Positions 1-11,249 are shown, numbered from the stretch's first letter. The stretch: 64,000 nt of DNA from Cololabis saira (GCF_033807715.1 NC_084606.1:40110922-40174921), one strand, 5' to 3'. The notes: generated by a model not told the origin, from the sequence alone. Made by a program: numbers and translations.

Positions 1-440
1 GCAAATAGCTCTGTGAAATGCGCTGCATTAGTGCCCGCAATTTGCCCCGCTTTAAGGTCCTATTCACAAAAAATTTTGCTCTAATGATATACCGGAGCAA
101 ACACGCCCATAAAGTTTTGCGGCTGAGTGCAATTTGCCCTTGTCTGTGAGCGGAGCTGTTTCAAGTGTTCTCCATATTTCTGCACACACATTGGTCCACA
201 ATGAAAACTGCAGAAATAAAAAATAAAGCGAGTGAAAATAAAACGCCGTGAGGCGCAAGGGCGCAATTTCCACTGGGAACAGGGGGGACATGCCCCCCCA
301 CTTTTCAAACTCATGTTTTAGTCCCCCCCCAGCTTTTTTACAGTTTAAGAACTAACGGTAGGCTCAGCCTGTATTACAAATCATCAGGACACTGCGAAGA
401 GCCCCGCTCCCCGTCCTCCCTCCTCCCTCCGTGCTGCTCA
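1..440. repeat. Interspersed repeat, class unknown
   Basis: No convincing gene lies here. Short words such as GCAAATAGC, GCAATTTGCCCC and GTGAAAT occur in this stretch, and close variants recur at 1146-1365. This suggests two pieces of one non-autonomous element. C runs sit near 293-335. I found no clean terminal inverted repeats or target duplication, so the class is open. Confidence 0.3.
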
Positions 441-442
441 AG

Positions 443-568
443 GATGATTTATGGTCCCGCGTTAAATCGACGCAGAGCACTGTACGGGCTGGCGCACCGT
501 ACAGTGCGCGTCGCCGCGTACCATACGGCGTAGTCTCTGCGTCGATTTAACGCGGACCATTATTTAAG
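443..568. mobile_element. Short palindromic MITE (family P), copy 1
   Basis: The two halves are near-perfect reverse complements. The left end reads GATTTATGGTCCCGCGTTAA and is followed by GTCGATTTAACGCGGACCAT at the right end. The centre is rich in GTACGG/GCGTCGCCG words. The same ends recur near 9094, 10015, 43972 and 54072, so this is one member of a dispersed foldback family. It encodes nothing and presumably depends on a transposase supplied in trans, which is an inference. Confidence 0.7.
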
Positions 569-589
569 CATAATTAGGCTTAACTAGTG

Positions 590-715
590 TGTGCGTATGT
601 GACAGACGCACATGGGACGTTGTGAAATACGGAATAAACTGTTTTATATGAATTCTAATTCCCAATTACGTAACAATTCCGTATTTCAAGGGACGGGTGG
701 CAGCCCACTCACCGC
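590..715. repeat. hAT-like element end (CCGTATTT family)
   Basis: Contains GACAGACGCACATGGG, then CAATTCCGTATTTCAAGGGA and CGGGTGGCAGCCC. The same order of words (a GACAGACG piece, CAATTCCGTATTTTACGGGA, CGGGTGGCAACCCTA) occurs at 58970-59101. The outer word resembles the terminal inverted repeat of a known fish hAT-type group. Only one end is visible here. Confidence 0.4.
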
Positions 716-1424
716 GGCTGCATCTCCAGCAGCAGCTGAGAGTCTTGACTGACGCTGAGCTTCACAGGGACACGATCAGCGCTATTTTATTATAAGTCTG
801 ATATATGTTGTGATATGTGATGACATTATTAAGCTGTTAAACACACACATTCTAGATTTATATGTTTATATGGTGGAATTGTTTGTAATAAAGCAGCCCC
901 TTACTGTACATGGATGAATCCTGAGCTCCTGTTATTTTTATATTTAAATCCGAGATAAGTTCACAACCCCACTTGATCTGACTGTGTACAGTCATGTCTG
1001 ACTATAGATTTCACCCTTAATATCATTCAGTATCACACAGGCTTGAATGACATTGAGAGAGAGAGAAACAGAGACAGACGGGGAATGAGGAGTTTGCGCG
1101 CAGTTTAATACACGCTTCTGAAAGACGGTATTTGCTCCACTATTTTTGCGTGTGGCAAATAGCCCTGGCCTTTATGAATTAGGCGCTTTTTGCAATGAGG
1201 CTTATTTGCATAGAAAGGGGGCAATTTTGCGCCGAATGTATGAATATTACCTAATTTGCATGCATGCAAATGGCACAGGCGCAGACTGCCACTATTTGCT
1301 TGGCAGCGCAGTTTGTGGAGCAATTCCCCCTTTGCGGGTGCTTTGTGAAATAGACAAATAATAGTTTTTGACGTGACATCAGAGATTGCGCATGCTCTCT
1401 GCAAAAGGATGAGGCAAATCGGGT
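716..1424. repeat. Non-coding stretch with repeat pieces
   Basis: No gene is recognised. 1146-1365 repeats words of the first 440 bases (GGCAAATAGCCC, ACTATTTGC, GTGAAATAGAC). The rest is AT-rich sequence of no recognisable class. ORFs of 70-110 codons in this stretch have no motif. Confidence 0.3.
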
Positions 1425-1668
1425 CGCAGCACTGCTTCAACTGTGCGGTACCTCACGAGAATTTCAAACATGCTGGATTTTCTTGCGATCTCACGATTTG
1501 TGATCGGGAGCTCGTCGTGAGGTGTTGATCTCTCGTCGTTACCCCACGTACACTGCACGAGGCACGAGCAACGATTGGGTAGAAATCGGGCCCGATCAAA
1601 AAAAAGTCGCACGACTGGAAAATCGGCTCAAAACGAGCCGATAATCGCACAGTGTATGCCCGGCTTTA
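1425..1668. mobile_element. PIF/Harbinger-like MITE, probable
   Basis: The right end, read on the minus strand, is AGCCGGGCATACACTGTGCG. The left end contains TTCAACTGTGCGGTACC, so ACTGTGCG is shared by both ends. The right end abuts TTA and then the gypsy gag sequence. TAA/TTA target sites are typical of PIF/Harbinger elements, but I cannot show a matching left duplication. The first ~30 codons of the neighbouring gag-pol open frame come from this element. Confidence 0.4.
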
Positions 1669-4600
1669 GAGACTTATCATTCCTACAACACAGAGAATTT
1701 AAAGTCCACGGAGGTCAGGTGACAGACAGTACATCGGACATCAGTTACCATGGGTTGTGTAAGCAGATTGATGTAGGGCTAAAAGCAAAGCATTCAGAGT
1801 GTGATATTATTCATGGGGTCCTACGTATTGTCAAACCAGGACAGTTTAAGGACATGCTTATTAATAAGGATGACTTAACCCGTAGCGAGCTTAAGAGCTT
1901 CATGCGATCACATCTGAGTGAAAAGAGTGGAAGTGAGTTATTTCAGGAGTTGATGAGCACTAAGCAGCATGAACACGAGAGCCCTCAACAGTTTCTGTAC
2001 AGAGTGATAGCACTGAAGCAGAAAGTCATGTTTGCATCCAGACAGGCTAGCATGGACATTGAATATGAGCCCCGCACAGTCCAGAATGTCTTCTTACGTA
2101 CGATTTACCAGGGCCTTCTCCAAAAGTACACAGATGTCCGCTCTGAACTCAAACCCCTTTTGTCTGATAATGCTGTGTCAGATGAGTCACTGATAAGGCA
2201 GGTGAACAAAGTGTGCAGCGAGGAAAGTGAGAGACAGAGAAGGCTGGGACAAGTGGGACATGGCTCTAGTAGAAAAATAACACAGGCTCACAGTGCCCAA
2301 CTTGAGGATGATGTCACTGAAAAACAACCAGAAAACAAGCCAAAGACTAAGAATAAGGTAATTGAGGAACTGAATGCCAAGGTGGATGCTCTAACTAAAT
2401 TGGTTGAATCCCTCACAGCTGTTAAGGCCTCAGAACAACCCTGTGAGTGCTCTCACCCAAAGCCTAAGCACAAACCAACAACAAGGCGATACGGGTGTCC
2501 CAATTGCATTGAGAAGGGCTTAAGTTCATGCAACCATTGCTTCAAATGTGGGGAAGCAGGTCACAGGGCACTAGGATGTCTTAAACAGGGGCAGAACAAG
2601 AACAATAGCCCATCCTCTGCTAACGCCCATGCTATAAGGGGCAGTGGACAAGAGTGTCCCACAGAGACAGAGCTGACCAAAGAAAGTCAAGCTCATGTGA
2701 AAACTAACTTTGTGACCCCCTCGCCCCTAGACAGAGAGACTGAAATTCGTGAAAGAGTGGCTCAGCTAGTGGGGAGGAAATGTAAGATCAAGTGTTACAT
2801 TAACAGTTATGCAGTAGACTGCTTATTTGACACAGGTGCCCAAGTGAGTCTTCTCGATCGTCAGTGGGTAAATACATACCTCCCTGAGCACACAGTGCGT
2901 CCATTGGCTAAACTGATTGGACGACAACCTCTCAGTGTGCTGGCTGTAAACGGGGAACCGTTGCCATATGACGGCTGGGTAGGAGTGATGGTTAGTCTCC
3001 CCGACAACAGTGACCCTAGTTTGACAGTACAAGTACCCTTTCTGGTTAGTAGTGTGCCCTTGGACCGTCCCTTGATCGGGTTCAATGTGATCCAGGAGCT
3101 GATACTGGGTCCAGAGGGTGGTGCAGACCTCATACCCACCCTTGTAGCACTTCTGCGAGGCGCAATGAATCTCCAAGATGATAAAGCCAGTGCAATTGTC
3201 AGTTTTGTCCAAACCAAACTCACCAACGACGAGAAAGTCAGTAGAAGTGTGTTGAGAGTAGGACAGCATGACGTAGTCATTCCGGCAGGCCAGGTCAGAC
3301 ATGTGAAGTGTAGGGTTCCATCCCCCTTTGACACGTCCAACCCAGTTGTGCTTTTTGAACCCACTGACAACAACCCACAGCTACAGCAGCTAGATGTTGG
3401 TGACAGTCTTGTCGCAATCAGTCAGGCAAAAGTCCCCTATGTGAGAGTCCCCATCGGTAACCACACTAGACACGAAGTGACCCTGCCCTGTAGAACAGTT
3501 CTAGGAAGCATTGAGCCAGTGGTTAAAATAGTACAGACTGACGAGAGTGGTCCGAAGCCCAATGACAGTCAGAAAGTCCAGATGACTCAACAGGACAAGC
3601 GAAGTAGTGTGGCAGATAGGTGGGACCCACCAGTTGACATAAGTCACTTAAGTGGGGAACAACAGAAGGTTGCACGAGAACTGTTAAGGGAAGAGTCAGC
3701 AGCCTTCGCACGAGATGACAATGACATGGGGTGTATACCGAGCTTAGAGATGTCAATCACACTCAATGACAAAAACCCTGTACAAAGATCCTATGCCTCC
3801 ATTCCAAAACCCCTGTACAAGGAGGTAAAGGAATACATTGAGGATCTGCTTGTCAGAGGGTGGATTGTGAAGTCTAAGTCCCCTTATTCGGCCCCTGTCA
3901 TCTGTGTGCGCAAGAAAGACGGAACTCTCCGTCTTTGTATTGATTACCGTCTCTTAAACCAGCGCACAGTCCCAGACCGCCACCCCCTGCCGAGAATCCA
4001 AGACCTCACAGACACCTTGGGTGGGTACAGTTGGTTCTCCATTCTAGATCAGGGGAAGGCTTACCACCAGGGGTTTATTGCCGAAGGGTCGCGCCACTTG
4101 ACTGCATTTATTACGCCCTGGGGTCTGTTTGAGTGGGTGCGGATACCCTTTGGTTTGACGAACGCACCTGCTGCATTTCAACGCAGTATGGAAGAGATGC
4201 TCGCTCCTCTGCGTGACGAGTGTTGCATACCGTACTTGGATGACATTTTATGTTATGCCAAGACGTTTGAAGACCACATTGAAGGGCTGAGGAAGGTCCT
4301 TAGAGCTCTCCAGAGTCATGGAGTGAAACTCAGACCCACAAAATGTGACCTGTTTAAACATGAGGTGAGATATGTTGGCCGGTTGGTTTCAGCTGAGGGC
4401 ATTCGCATCGACCCCAAGGACTTGGAGGCGGTGTATGCCTTGAAAAACGAGACACCAACCACCATTGGAGATGTTCGGAGAATAGCTGGGTTTCTGAGCT
4501 ACTATCGTTCTTTTGTCCAAGATTTTTCCAGAGTAGCGAAGCCCATCTATGAGCTCCTACAACAGAAAAAGGGCCAAGAACAGCAGCCTCAGGATAGGCG

Positions 4601-4997
4601 CAAAGCTCAGAAGGGGAAGGGTGCACAATTACCATCCAGAACACCAGTTGAGTGGACCGAGCTCCACCAAGAGACCTTGTGTAAGCTAATTGACCAGCTG
4701 GTGAACCCCCCTATTCTCGCCTACCCTGACTTCGAGTTGCCTTTTGTGCTCCACACGGACGCATCTGAAAAGGGACTTGGAGCCGTTCTGTACCAACGTC
4801 AGAATGGGAAGCTAAGAGTAATCGGTTATGGCTCGCGAACCCTCAACCCAGCTGAAAGAAACTACCGAATGCACTCAGGCAAACTAGAATTTCTCGCTCT
4901 TAAGTGGGCCATCTGTGAGAAATTTAGGGATTACTTGTATTATGCCCCACATTTTACCCCCCACATTTTACTGTCTATACAGACAATAATCCCTTAA
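1575..4997 (+). CDS. Ty3/gypsy gag-protease-RT-RNase H polyprotein, frameshifted
   Basis: An 1140-codon frame; the first ~30 residues are read-in from the upstream repeat, and gag proper starts near 1669. Gag carries a CCHC zinc knuckle, [14 protein letters not shown], at about residue 322. The retropepsin active site is LFDTGAQ at about 416. The reverse transcriptase has the catalytic motif YLDDILCY at about 886, preceded by a DQGKAYHQ motif. The RNase H start, [14 protein letters not shown], is near 1060. The frame ends early because a direct duplication of about 14 bp around 4946-4970 (CCCCACATTTTA repeated) shifts the frame. The original frame continues with [10 protein letters not shown] just downstream in another frame. 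The product would process and copy element RNA in a cytoplasmic particle; this copy cannot make a complete Pol. Confidence 0.9.
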   Translation: MGRNRARSKKSRTTGKSAQNEPIIAQCMPGFRDLSFLQHREFKVHGGQVTDSTSDISYHGLCKQIDVGLKAKHSECDIIHGVLRIVKPGQFKDMLINKDDLTRSELKSFMRSHLSEKSGSELFQELMSTKQHEHESPQQFLYRVIALKQKVMFASRQASMDIEYEPRTVQNVFLRTIYQGLLQKYTDVRSELKPLLSDNAVSDESLIRQVNKVCSEESERQRRLGQVGHGSSRKITQAHSAQLEDDVTEKQPENKPKTKNKVIEELNAKVDALTKLVESLTAVKASEQPCECSHPKPKHKPTTRRYGCPNCIEKGLSSCNHCFKCGEAGHRALGCLKQGQNKNNSPSSANAHAIRGSGQECPTETELTKESQAHVKTNFVTPSPLDRETEIRERVAQLVGRKCKIKCYINSYAVDCLFDTGAQVSLLDRQWVNTYLPEHTVRPLAKLIGRQPLSVLAVNGEPLPYDGWVGVMVSLPDNSDPSLTVQVPFLVSSVPLDRPLIGFNVIQELILGPEGGADLIPTLVALLRGAMNLQDDKASAIVSFVQTKLTNDEKVSRSVLRVGQHDVVIPAGQVRHVKCRVPSPFDTSNPVVLFEPTDNNPQLQQLDVGDSLVAISQAKVPYVRVPIGNHTRHEVTLPCRTVLGSIEPVVKIVQTDESGPKPNDSQKVQMTQQDKRSSVADRWDPPVDISHLSGEQQKVARELLREESAAFARDDNDMGCIPSLEMSITLNDKNPVQRSYASIPKPLYKEVKEYIEDLLVRGWIVKSKSPYSAPVICVRKKDGTLRLCIDYRLLNQRTVPDRHPLPRIQDLTDTLGGYSWFSILDQGKAYHQGFIAEGSRHLTAFITPWGLFEWVRIPFGLTNAPAAFQRSMEEMLAPLRDECCIPYLDDILCYAKTFEDHIEGLRKVLRALQSHGVKLRPTKCDLFKHEVRYVGRLVSAEGIRIDPKDLEAVYALKNETPTTIGDVRRIAGFLSYYRSFVQDFSRVAKPIYELLQQKKGQEQQPQDRRKAQKGKGAQLPSRTPVEWTELHQETLCKLIDQLVNPPILAYPDFELPFVLHTDASEKGLGAVLYQRQNGKLRVIGYGSRTLNPAERNYRMHSGKLEFLALKWAICEKFRDYLYYAPHFTPHILLSIQTIIP

Positions 4998-5286
4998 CGT
5001 ATGTCATGAGTACTGCTAAGTTGAATGCAGTTGGATTCCGGTGGGTGGGTGAACTGTCAGATTTTAAGTTTGACATACGGTACAAGCAAACGGTGATGCC
5101 GATACACTGTCCAGATGCCCCCTAGATATCAACACATATGTCACTGAGTGTACACAAGAACTTCCCAGAGAAGCTGTCACTGCTACTTGGGGAGGGTGCA
5201 GAGCAGGTGAGCAGGGAGATGTTGCCTGGATCGCCGCCCTGGCTCTAGAACAGAGTGCCCAGTCCGAACCAAACAGCAGAGAAGCT

Positions 5287-7173
5287 GTGACACCAATTGA
5301 TCTAGCTGAACTGCAAAAAGCCCAGCGAACAGATCCAGTGATTGGGGAGATTCTAAAAATGAAAGAGTCAAGTGCACCACTGACCGAAAACATGAAACAG
5401 AGTGTGAAGGGCGCTGGCAAGAAGGTAATGCACGAATGGACAAGGCTACACATTGAGAATGGAGTGCTCTATCGTAAGACAGCCGAGAGACGTCAGTTAG
5501 TCTTGCCCGCTAGCTACAAAGCCCTAGTCCTTAAGCACTTGCACGATGATATGGGCCATGTTGGCACCGAAAGAGTCCTAAACTTGGCTAGGCAGAGATT
5601 TTATTGGCCGTATATGAGACGTGAGATTGAAACCTATGTCACGAGACAGTGCCAATGCATAAAACAGAAAAAGCCAGTGACCCACATACGAGCACCAATG
5701 GGTAGCATAACTACCAGCTCTCCACTCGAGCTCGTATCCATTGATTATATGCACTTGGAGCCTAGTAAAGGTGGATACCAATACATTCTCGTTGTGGTAG
5801 ACCACTTTACCCGATATGCACAGGCATATCCGACCCGTAACAAGTCTGGGAAAACCGCGGCGGAGAAGATCTTTAATGATTACATTCCCAGATATGGATA
5901 CATGTCTAAATTACACCACGACCAAGGGAAGGAGTTCGAGAATGATCTCTTTCGAACTCTACAGAAAATGAGCACAGTAGGACACTCTCGTACGACTCCC
6001 TACCACCCGCAGGGGAATCCGGCCGAACGGTTTAACCGTACGATTCTCCAGATGCTGCGTACCCTGAAGGAGAAAAAAAAGGAAAATTGGAAAGACTATC
6101 TTCCCCAGATTGTACATGCGTACAATAGTACACGTCATGAAGCGACGGGTTATTCACCTTTCTTTCTGCTTTTTGGTAGACACCCCCGGTTGCCAATAGA
6201 TCTGTTGTTCAGAATGGTTAACAATGAGGAACCCCAGACCTCAAAGGGCTATGCCGAGAAATGGGCAGAAGCGTATCGCATAGCATCAGAAAACAGCAAA
6301 AAGTCAAGTGATCGAGGTAAAAAGTACTATGACCAACACACAAGAGGTGTAGTGCTACAACCAGGTGATCGAGTGCTCGTACGCAACCTGAGTCAAAGAG
6401 GTGGCCCTGGAAAGTTAAGGTCATATTGGGAAAGCACCATCTATATTGTGCAAGAACAAATCAGTGACAATCCAGTCTACAAGGTGGTCAAAGAAACTGA
6501 CAGAACCAAGTCACGTATACTGCATCGTAATTTGTTGCATCTTGTCAATGACCTACCTGTCGAGCTGCCCAAAGAGGTAGAAAAGTCCAAGTTAAAGAAA
6601 AGGAGAGGCACAAATACGCTTCTCAGGGAGACAGAACCACAACCCGACAGTGACACAAGTTCTGATGATGATGGAAACACATACTATGAATTAAGATATA
6701 ATCTGAGGAGTGGAAACAGGATAGATGCTCCACCCACAGAACAGAGAAAAAAGGAACAGAACCAGTATGATGGAAATCAGGACAATGAGTCGAACAGTGA
6801 CATTGAACAGGAGGAACATGAAGGGAACCGAGGGCCAAGAGTTAGTCCCAGGCCTTCCACTGCAAGTGAAACGGAGGAGCCTGCTCCAGAAGTGAATCTA
6901 GGGAGACCTAGCCTGACCCCTGATACTAATGTGCACACACCCAGAAGGTCCATTAGAGATAGGAGGCCAGCTACACGTTTCACTTACGATACCCTAGGTC
7001 AGCCTTCAGTTCAGAGAAACCCTTCAGTTGGTAGTGCAGAAGTTTATGGGCCCCCACAGATGTCGTATTGGGGAATGCAGGTTAACCCTTTTGCACTTTA
7101 CCAAGTCCCGGCACCCTACTGGCCATCCCCTTTCTCCTACCCAGTATTCCCGAACATGCACACCTACACTTAG
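5287..7173 (+). CDS. Ty3/gypsy integrase and C-terminal tail
   Basis: A 628-codon frame; the open frame actually extends back to about 5098, where [12 protein letters not shown] continues the RNase H-integrase linker. An HHCC zinc-binding domain is visible (HLHDDMGH ... CQCIKQ, residues ~83-127). The DDE core has D in SIDYMHLE, D in [10 protein letters not shown] and E in [11 protein letters not shown] chromo-type domain is not evident; a GPY-like segment ([16 protein letters not shown]) and a charged, low-complexity tail of ~200 residues follow. A second frameshift near 5090 separates it from RNase H. It would join element DNA to the chromosome; here it is a relic, though its own frame is intact. 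Confidence 0.9.
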   Translation: MTPIDLAELQKAQRTDPVIGEILKMKESSAPLTENMKQSVKGAGKKVMHEWTRLHIENGVLYRKTAERRQLVLPASYKALVLKHLHDDMGHVGTERVLNLARQRFYWPYMRREIETYVTRQCQCIKQKKPVTHIRAPMGSITTSSPLELVSIDYMHLEPSKGGYQYILVVVDHFTRYAQAYPTRNKSGKTAAEKIFNDYIPRYGYMSKLHHDQGKEFENDLFRTLQKMSTVGHSRTTPYHPQGNPAERFNRTILQMLRTLKEKKKENWKDYLPQIVHAYNSTRHEATGYSPFFLLFGRHPRLPIDLLFRMVNNEEPQTSKGYAEKWAEAYRIASENSKKSSDRGKKYYDQHTRGVVLQPGDRVLVRNLSQRGGPGKLRSYWESTIYIVQEQISDNPVYKVVKETDRTKSRILHRNLLHLVNDLPVELPKEVEKSKLKKRRGTNTLLRETEPQPDSDTSSDDDGNTYYELRYNLRSGNRIDAPPTEQRKKEQNQYDGNQDNESNSDIEQEEHEGNRGPRVSPRPSTASETEEPAPEVNLGRPSLTPDTNVHTPRRSIRDRRPATRFTYDTLGQPSVQRNPSVGSAEVYGPPQMSYWGMQVNPFALYQVPAPYWPSPFSYPVFPNMHTYT

Positions 7174-7263
7174 GTGATTGAGAAATCACACTAAAAGTTG
7201 GTTATTTTGGAAGTGTTTTTGAATGGTAAAATGTCTGGAGCCATTTTATTTTTTGTTGGGGAG

Positions 7264-8267
7264 TGTGTGACACCTACAAGTGTATGTGCACAATTGTGTA
7301 TTGGTTTCATTTTAATTTTGAGTTTTAGCCATGTAAAAGGCCTATTTCAGTTGTATTTTGTGTTTCAAATTAAAGTAAGAGCAGTTACTTAGTTACGCCA
7401 CCAGGGGGCATTAAGAAGCGCTGAGTATGCCTTGGGCGTTGCGCAGTGGTATCACCGGTATATGGACCACGGAGGCTACCGTACTTCAGACAGCTTGCAG
7501 CCTGCTTGAAGAACGCAACGTAATTCTCCTGTCTTTATTTTCCCCTGTAAAATACAGGTTAGTAAAATGTGCAAAAGCATCACAACTAATGGCAAAGGAC
7601 TCATAAGCCTTTATGTTTTTGTTTTATCTAAGCAACATGCAGAAATATCGTGTTTTAGTTTATTTTGAGACTTGAAAGAGTACACGTGTTTTACCATTCA
7701 CAGTTAGCATACGTTTTGGTGTGTCATTGTACATGTGTTAGAGAGTATTTCATGGTATTTGAGACCAACTATTTTAATTAATTCATTTATTTCTATTACT
7801 TTTAAAAACGTTCTAGAAATGCAGCAAGACTGTAAAAAGAGTAAACATGACAGGTTTAAAACAGTATAACAGTATTTACTGAGAAAGCAAACTAAGAGAC
7901 TGATTAAAAGTAACAGTATAATTGCAAATATGAGTTTTGTAAAACACGGTAAAATGTATTTCATATACAGTAGTTTTGGTACAGCAGAAGAAATATCAAA
8001 TTTGAAAGCTATAATCCTATAGTAACAGTTTATTGGGAATTGTGAACATGATTATTGGGAATATGTGATCTGTGATTATTGATTATATGACATGATTGAA
8101 TGCAAAGAGAGAAAAAAAGAGAAAGTGATTGAAAACTAAGATTCTGTGAATAAAGACAGCTTGCAGCCTGCTTGAAGAACGCAACGTAATTCTCCTGTCT
8201 TTATTTTCCCCTGTAAAATACAGGACTAATCTTCTGTTACTTGCCTCTCATCTTGAGGCCTGTAACA
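7264..8267 (+). repeat. 3' LTR of the gypsy element, with internal 70-bp duplication
   Basis: Begins TGTGTGACACC straight after a purine-rich tract and ends CTGTAACA, giving TG...CA ends and a length of about 1.0 kb. A 70-bp block starting GACAGCTTGCAGCCTGCTTG occurs at 7489-7558 and again at 8155-8224. An AATAAA lies at 8149-8154, just before the second block, where an R/U5 boundary would be expected. The boundaries are inferred because no second LTR is available for comparison. Confidence 0.6.
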
Positions 8268-8374
8268 TCCCCACAATGTGGAAATCTGACTTTTTTGTGT
8301 GTGATACACAAAGTCATACACACGGGTTTTTTTTGGCGCACTTGTGTAACTATACACATTGATTGACACATGAT

Positions 8375-9525
8375 TAGGGATGGGAATTGATAAGATTTTT
8401 TTGATTCCGATTCTCTTATCGATTCTGCTTATCGATTCGATTCTTTATCGATTCTCTTATCGATTCTCATTTGGAAAAAAGGAGAAGAAACAATTTGATA
8501 CTAAAATTGTTTCTTTTTAGTATTTTAGTATCAACTTTGTTTTATTAAAACAAAGTTGATACTAAAATACTAAAAAGAAACAATTTTAGTATCAACTTTG
8601 TTTTAATAAAACAAAGTTGATACTAAAATTGTTTCTTTGTTTCAATTTCTTTGTTTCTCCGATCTTTTTTGTTCAAAGATATAAAACTTTTATATCTTTA
8701 ACAAAAAAAATATAATGAGGTCTTAAGATGCCCCCAGCCTTGGGCTCCTCGATGGTGCCAGGGGGTCCCCACAAAATGATTTGTAATATACAGTAAAATA
8801 TGTATTTAATATAAAATAATAATAATACAATAAATATTCTTCTGTAGAAATTAACGAAAAACAACAAATTATTTTGTAGCAATTACACAAGAATGTCCAG
8901 TAACATGTTCAACACCACAAACTTAGTCACTGCTGGTGACATTCATCTATTCTGGCCTGATACTCTTCCCTGCTGATGAAAGGAGAAGCTAGCGGTAGAT
9001 GCTCTTTAACTTCTCCATAGATGAGCTGACGAGCTGCAGCTGCAGCTGTCCGCCGGAGCGCCCGGCTCGTCCGCGTGGCGCAGCTCTTCTAAAGCATGAT
9101 TTATGGTTCCGCGTTAAATCGACGCAGAGCCTACGGCGTACCCTACACCGTAGGCTCTGCATTGGTGTAACGCGGACCATAAATCAGCCTTACCAGACGC
9201 CGGCTGACTCCGCGCTCCCAGCGCATCAGCCGGCCGAGTCCTAACAGTTTCCCCCCTTTGTTAAAATGTCCACATTGCAAGAATTGTCGCCCTGTTGTCA
9301 TCCTTTTTGGTAAAATGTAACCAAACTTTCGAGCGTTTATGCCGCTTTGTCTCCGTGTTTTCCTGCTGGGCGCGAATGCGCACATGGCGCAACGTGCTTG
9401 GTGACGTCATTCACGCCCACTGGAATCGATAAGGGAATCGTTTGGGAAAAAGGCAAACGATTCCAAGGAATTGAAACACTGGGAACCGGTTCTCAACAAG
9501 AACCGGTTCTCGATTCCCATCCCTA
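8375..9525. mobile_element. hAT-type non-autonomous element, 8-bp TSD
   Basis: The termini are TAGGGATGGGAAT and ATTCCCATCCCTA, an exact 13-bp inverted repeat. They are flanked by the perfect 8-bp duplication CACATGAT at 8367-8374 and 9526-9533. The 1151-bp interior has no transposase. It holds repeats of TTATCGATTC near the left end, a set of nested palindromes at 8500-8640 and a palindromic MITE at 9094-9190. Eight-bp duplications are typical of hAT elements. Confidence 0.85.
9094..9190. mobile_element. Short palindromic MITE (family P), copy 2
   Basis: GATTTATGGTTCCGCGTTAA at the left is mirrored by TAACGCGGACCATAAATCAG at the right; the centre has CCTACGGCGTA and its complement. It is nested in the hAT-type element. 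Confidence 0.75.
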
Positions 9526-9539
9526 CACATGATACATAA

Positions 9540-9666
9540 AATCGCCACCATTCATTGGCTGAGGGCTTCTTGGGCCGTTGTGCTCCGTGATTGGCTGCTT
9601 CCGAAATCAATCTGGCGGGTTCTGCTCAGTGATTGGCTGCAGCCGGAAGTGTCTGCTCTCGACGAG
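9540..9666 (+). promoter_or_regulatory. Candidate promoter with three CCAAT-type boxes
   Basis: ATTGGCT occurs at 9554, 9590 and 9632 in the same orientation, 36-42 bp apart, in a G+C-richer stretch. It is followed by GACGAGATGATTCC and, at 9702, a consensus donor (AG|GTAAGT). NF-Y-type ATTGG boxes at this spacing are common in TATA-less vertebrate promoters. The link to the SET-domain gene downstream is inferred from strand and order. Confidence 0.45.
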
Positions 9667-9701
9667 ATGATTCCTGCACTTGTGAAGACGCACTTTGAGA
9701 G
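9667..9701 (+). other. Candidate first exon end (5' leader)
   Basis: An ATG at 9667 opens twelve codons up to a donor at 9702 (AG|GTAAGT). Its splice phase (two bases left over) does not match the phase needed by the exon at 11595. I therefore read it as 5' leader or a short upstream frame, with translation starting at 11600. The intron would be 9702-11594 and holds three TE insertions. Confidence 0.35.
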
Positions 9702-10014
9702 GTAAGTTTGAAGCCTGTTTGAAGCTTATTTACTGGGTTTTAAGTTATTTTATTGTAGATTTGCTGCTTTTACACGTCTTGCTTTCCGTTTTCCTTGTCT
9801 TCTACCGTGCTGACGACCTTAAACATCGACCGTAACGGCTCATCTTTTTGGTCAAATTGGCTCGTTAAGGTGCATGTGAAACGTGGCTTTTAAATTACGT
9901 GGGCTTGGAATCAGGCCTGAAATGTAAAACCTTATTTTACTATAATCCCTGTAACCGAACAGGGTATTATAATTCATTATTATATGTATTATAATATATA
10001 TATATTATTATGAA

Positions 10015-10110
10015 TGTACGGGAGGCTGTAGCACCGCAGGGTTCGGCGTTGCCTACGGCGTAGGGTGCGCGTCGACGCGCACCGTGTAAAGCGGAACCAT
10101 AAATCCGCTT
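10015..10110. mobile_element. Palindromic MITE (family P), copy 3, one end only
   Basis: GCCTACGGCGTAGGGTGCGC, then GCGGAACCATAAATCCGC, matches the inner and right-hand parts of the family. The left terminus is missing or diverged in an AT-rich flank. Confidence 0.5.
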
Positions 10111-10188
10111 TTACGTGCCAGTTATCCACTGATACGCGGCTCCGTTTTAATATAAACGCAGTCTTATTTTTACTGAAGAGTTTAAAGC

Positions 10189-11239
10189 TGAGTGAGTATG
10201 GAGTCCGGGGCCCTCTACTAAGGGCTGTCCGGTCTCTGTATGATCGAAGCAGGAGTCTGGTTCGCATTGCCGGCAGTAAGTCAGACTTGTTCCCGGTGCA
10301 TGTTGGACTCCGGCAGGGCTGCCCTTTGTCACCGGTCCTGTTCATAATTTTTATGGACAGGATTTCTAGGCGCAGCCAGGGGCCGGAGGGGATCCGGTTT
10401 GGGAACCTCAGGATTTCATCTCTGCTTTTTGCAGATGATGTTGTCCTGTTGGCTTCATCAGACCGGGACCTCCAGCATGTGCTGGGGCGGTTTGCGGCCG
10501 AGTGCGACGCGGCAGGGATGAGAATCAGCACCTCCAAGACCGAGGCCATGGTTCTCGACCGGAAAAGGGTGGCATGCCTTCTCCGGGTGGGTGGAGAAGT
10601 CCTGCCTCAGGTGGAGGAGTTCAAGTATCTCGGGATCTTGTTCACGAGTGAGGGAACAATGGAGCGTGAGATTGACAGGCGGATCGGTGCAGCGTCCGCA
10701 GTAATGCGGTCGATGTACTGGACCGTCGTGGTGAAGAGGGAGCTGAGTCGAAAGGCGAAGCTCTCGATTTACCGGTCAATCTACGCCCCTACCCTCACCT
10801 ATGGTCATGAACTTTGGGTAGTGACCGAAAGGACAAGATCGCGGATACAAGCGGCCGAGATGAGTTTCCTCCGCAGGGTGGCTGGACGCTCCCTTAGAGA
10901 TAGGGTGAGGAGTTCGGTCACCCGGGAGGAGCTCGGAGTCGAGCCGCTACTCCTCCACATTGAGAGGAGTCAGCTGAGGTGGCTTGGGCATCTGTACCGG
11001 ATGCCTCCTGGACGCCTCCCTAGGGAGGTGTTCCAGGCATGTCCCACCGGGAGGAGACCCCGGGGAAGACCCAGGACACGCTGGAGGGACTATGTCTCTC
11101 GGCTGGCCTGGGAACGCCTCGGACTCCCCCCGGAAGAGCTGGAGGAAGTGTCTGGGGTGAGGGAAGTCTGGGCATCCCTGCTGAGGCTGCTGCCCCCGCG
11201 ACCCGGCAACGGATGAAGCGGGAGAAGATGAGAGTGAGT
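10189..11239 (+). mobile_element. 5'-truncated LINE insertion with 11-bp TSD
   Basis: GAGTTTAAAGC stands at 10178-10188 and again at 11240-11250, flanking the whole fragment. The 3' end is a short GATGAGAGTGAGT tail rather than poly(A). The fragment lies in the first intron of the SET gene, on the same strand. Confidence 0.8.
10191..11216 (+). pseudogene. Non-LTR reverse transcriptase, C-terminal half
   Basis: Open for ~340 codons inside the insertion; the ~41 codons upstream of 10189 are host or MITE sequence read by chance. RT motifs are GLRQGCPLSP, LLFADDVVLL (the FADD catalytic pair) and FKYLGILFTSEG. The C-terminal third carries RRVAGRSLRDRVRSS and PTGRRPRGRPRTRW, a basic block found in many fish LINE copies. 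The finger domain and any endonuclease are absent through 5' truncation. The clade is not settled: it resembles RTE/I-group RTs of fish more than L1 or L2. The frame is uninterrupted, so the insertion is probably young. Confidence 0.8.
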
Positions 11240-11249
11240 GAGTTTAAAG

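Larger units (their letters stand above)
1669..8267 (+). mobile_element. Ty3/gypsy LTR retrotransposon, 5'-truncated
   Basis: The order is gag, protease, RT, RNase H, integrase, then a polypurine-like TTGTTGGGGAG and a 3' LTR. No 5' LTR or primer-binding site is visible: gag begins abruptly after the repeat ending at about 1668. The pol region runs through three reading frames, so this copy is dead. The integrase follows RNase H, as in Ty3/gypsy and not Ty1/copia. Confidence 0.9.

Noticed and set aside
9667..9701. ATG at 9667 as the translation start of the SET gene
   Set aside because: The donor after AG leaves phase 2, which does not fit the acceptor at 11595; joining them reads into a stop. 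ATG 11600 fits the family start better.
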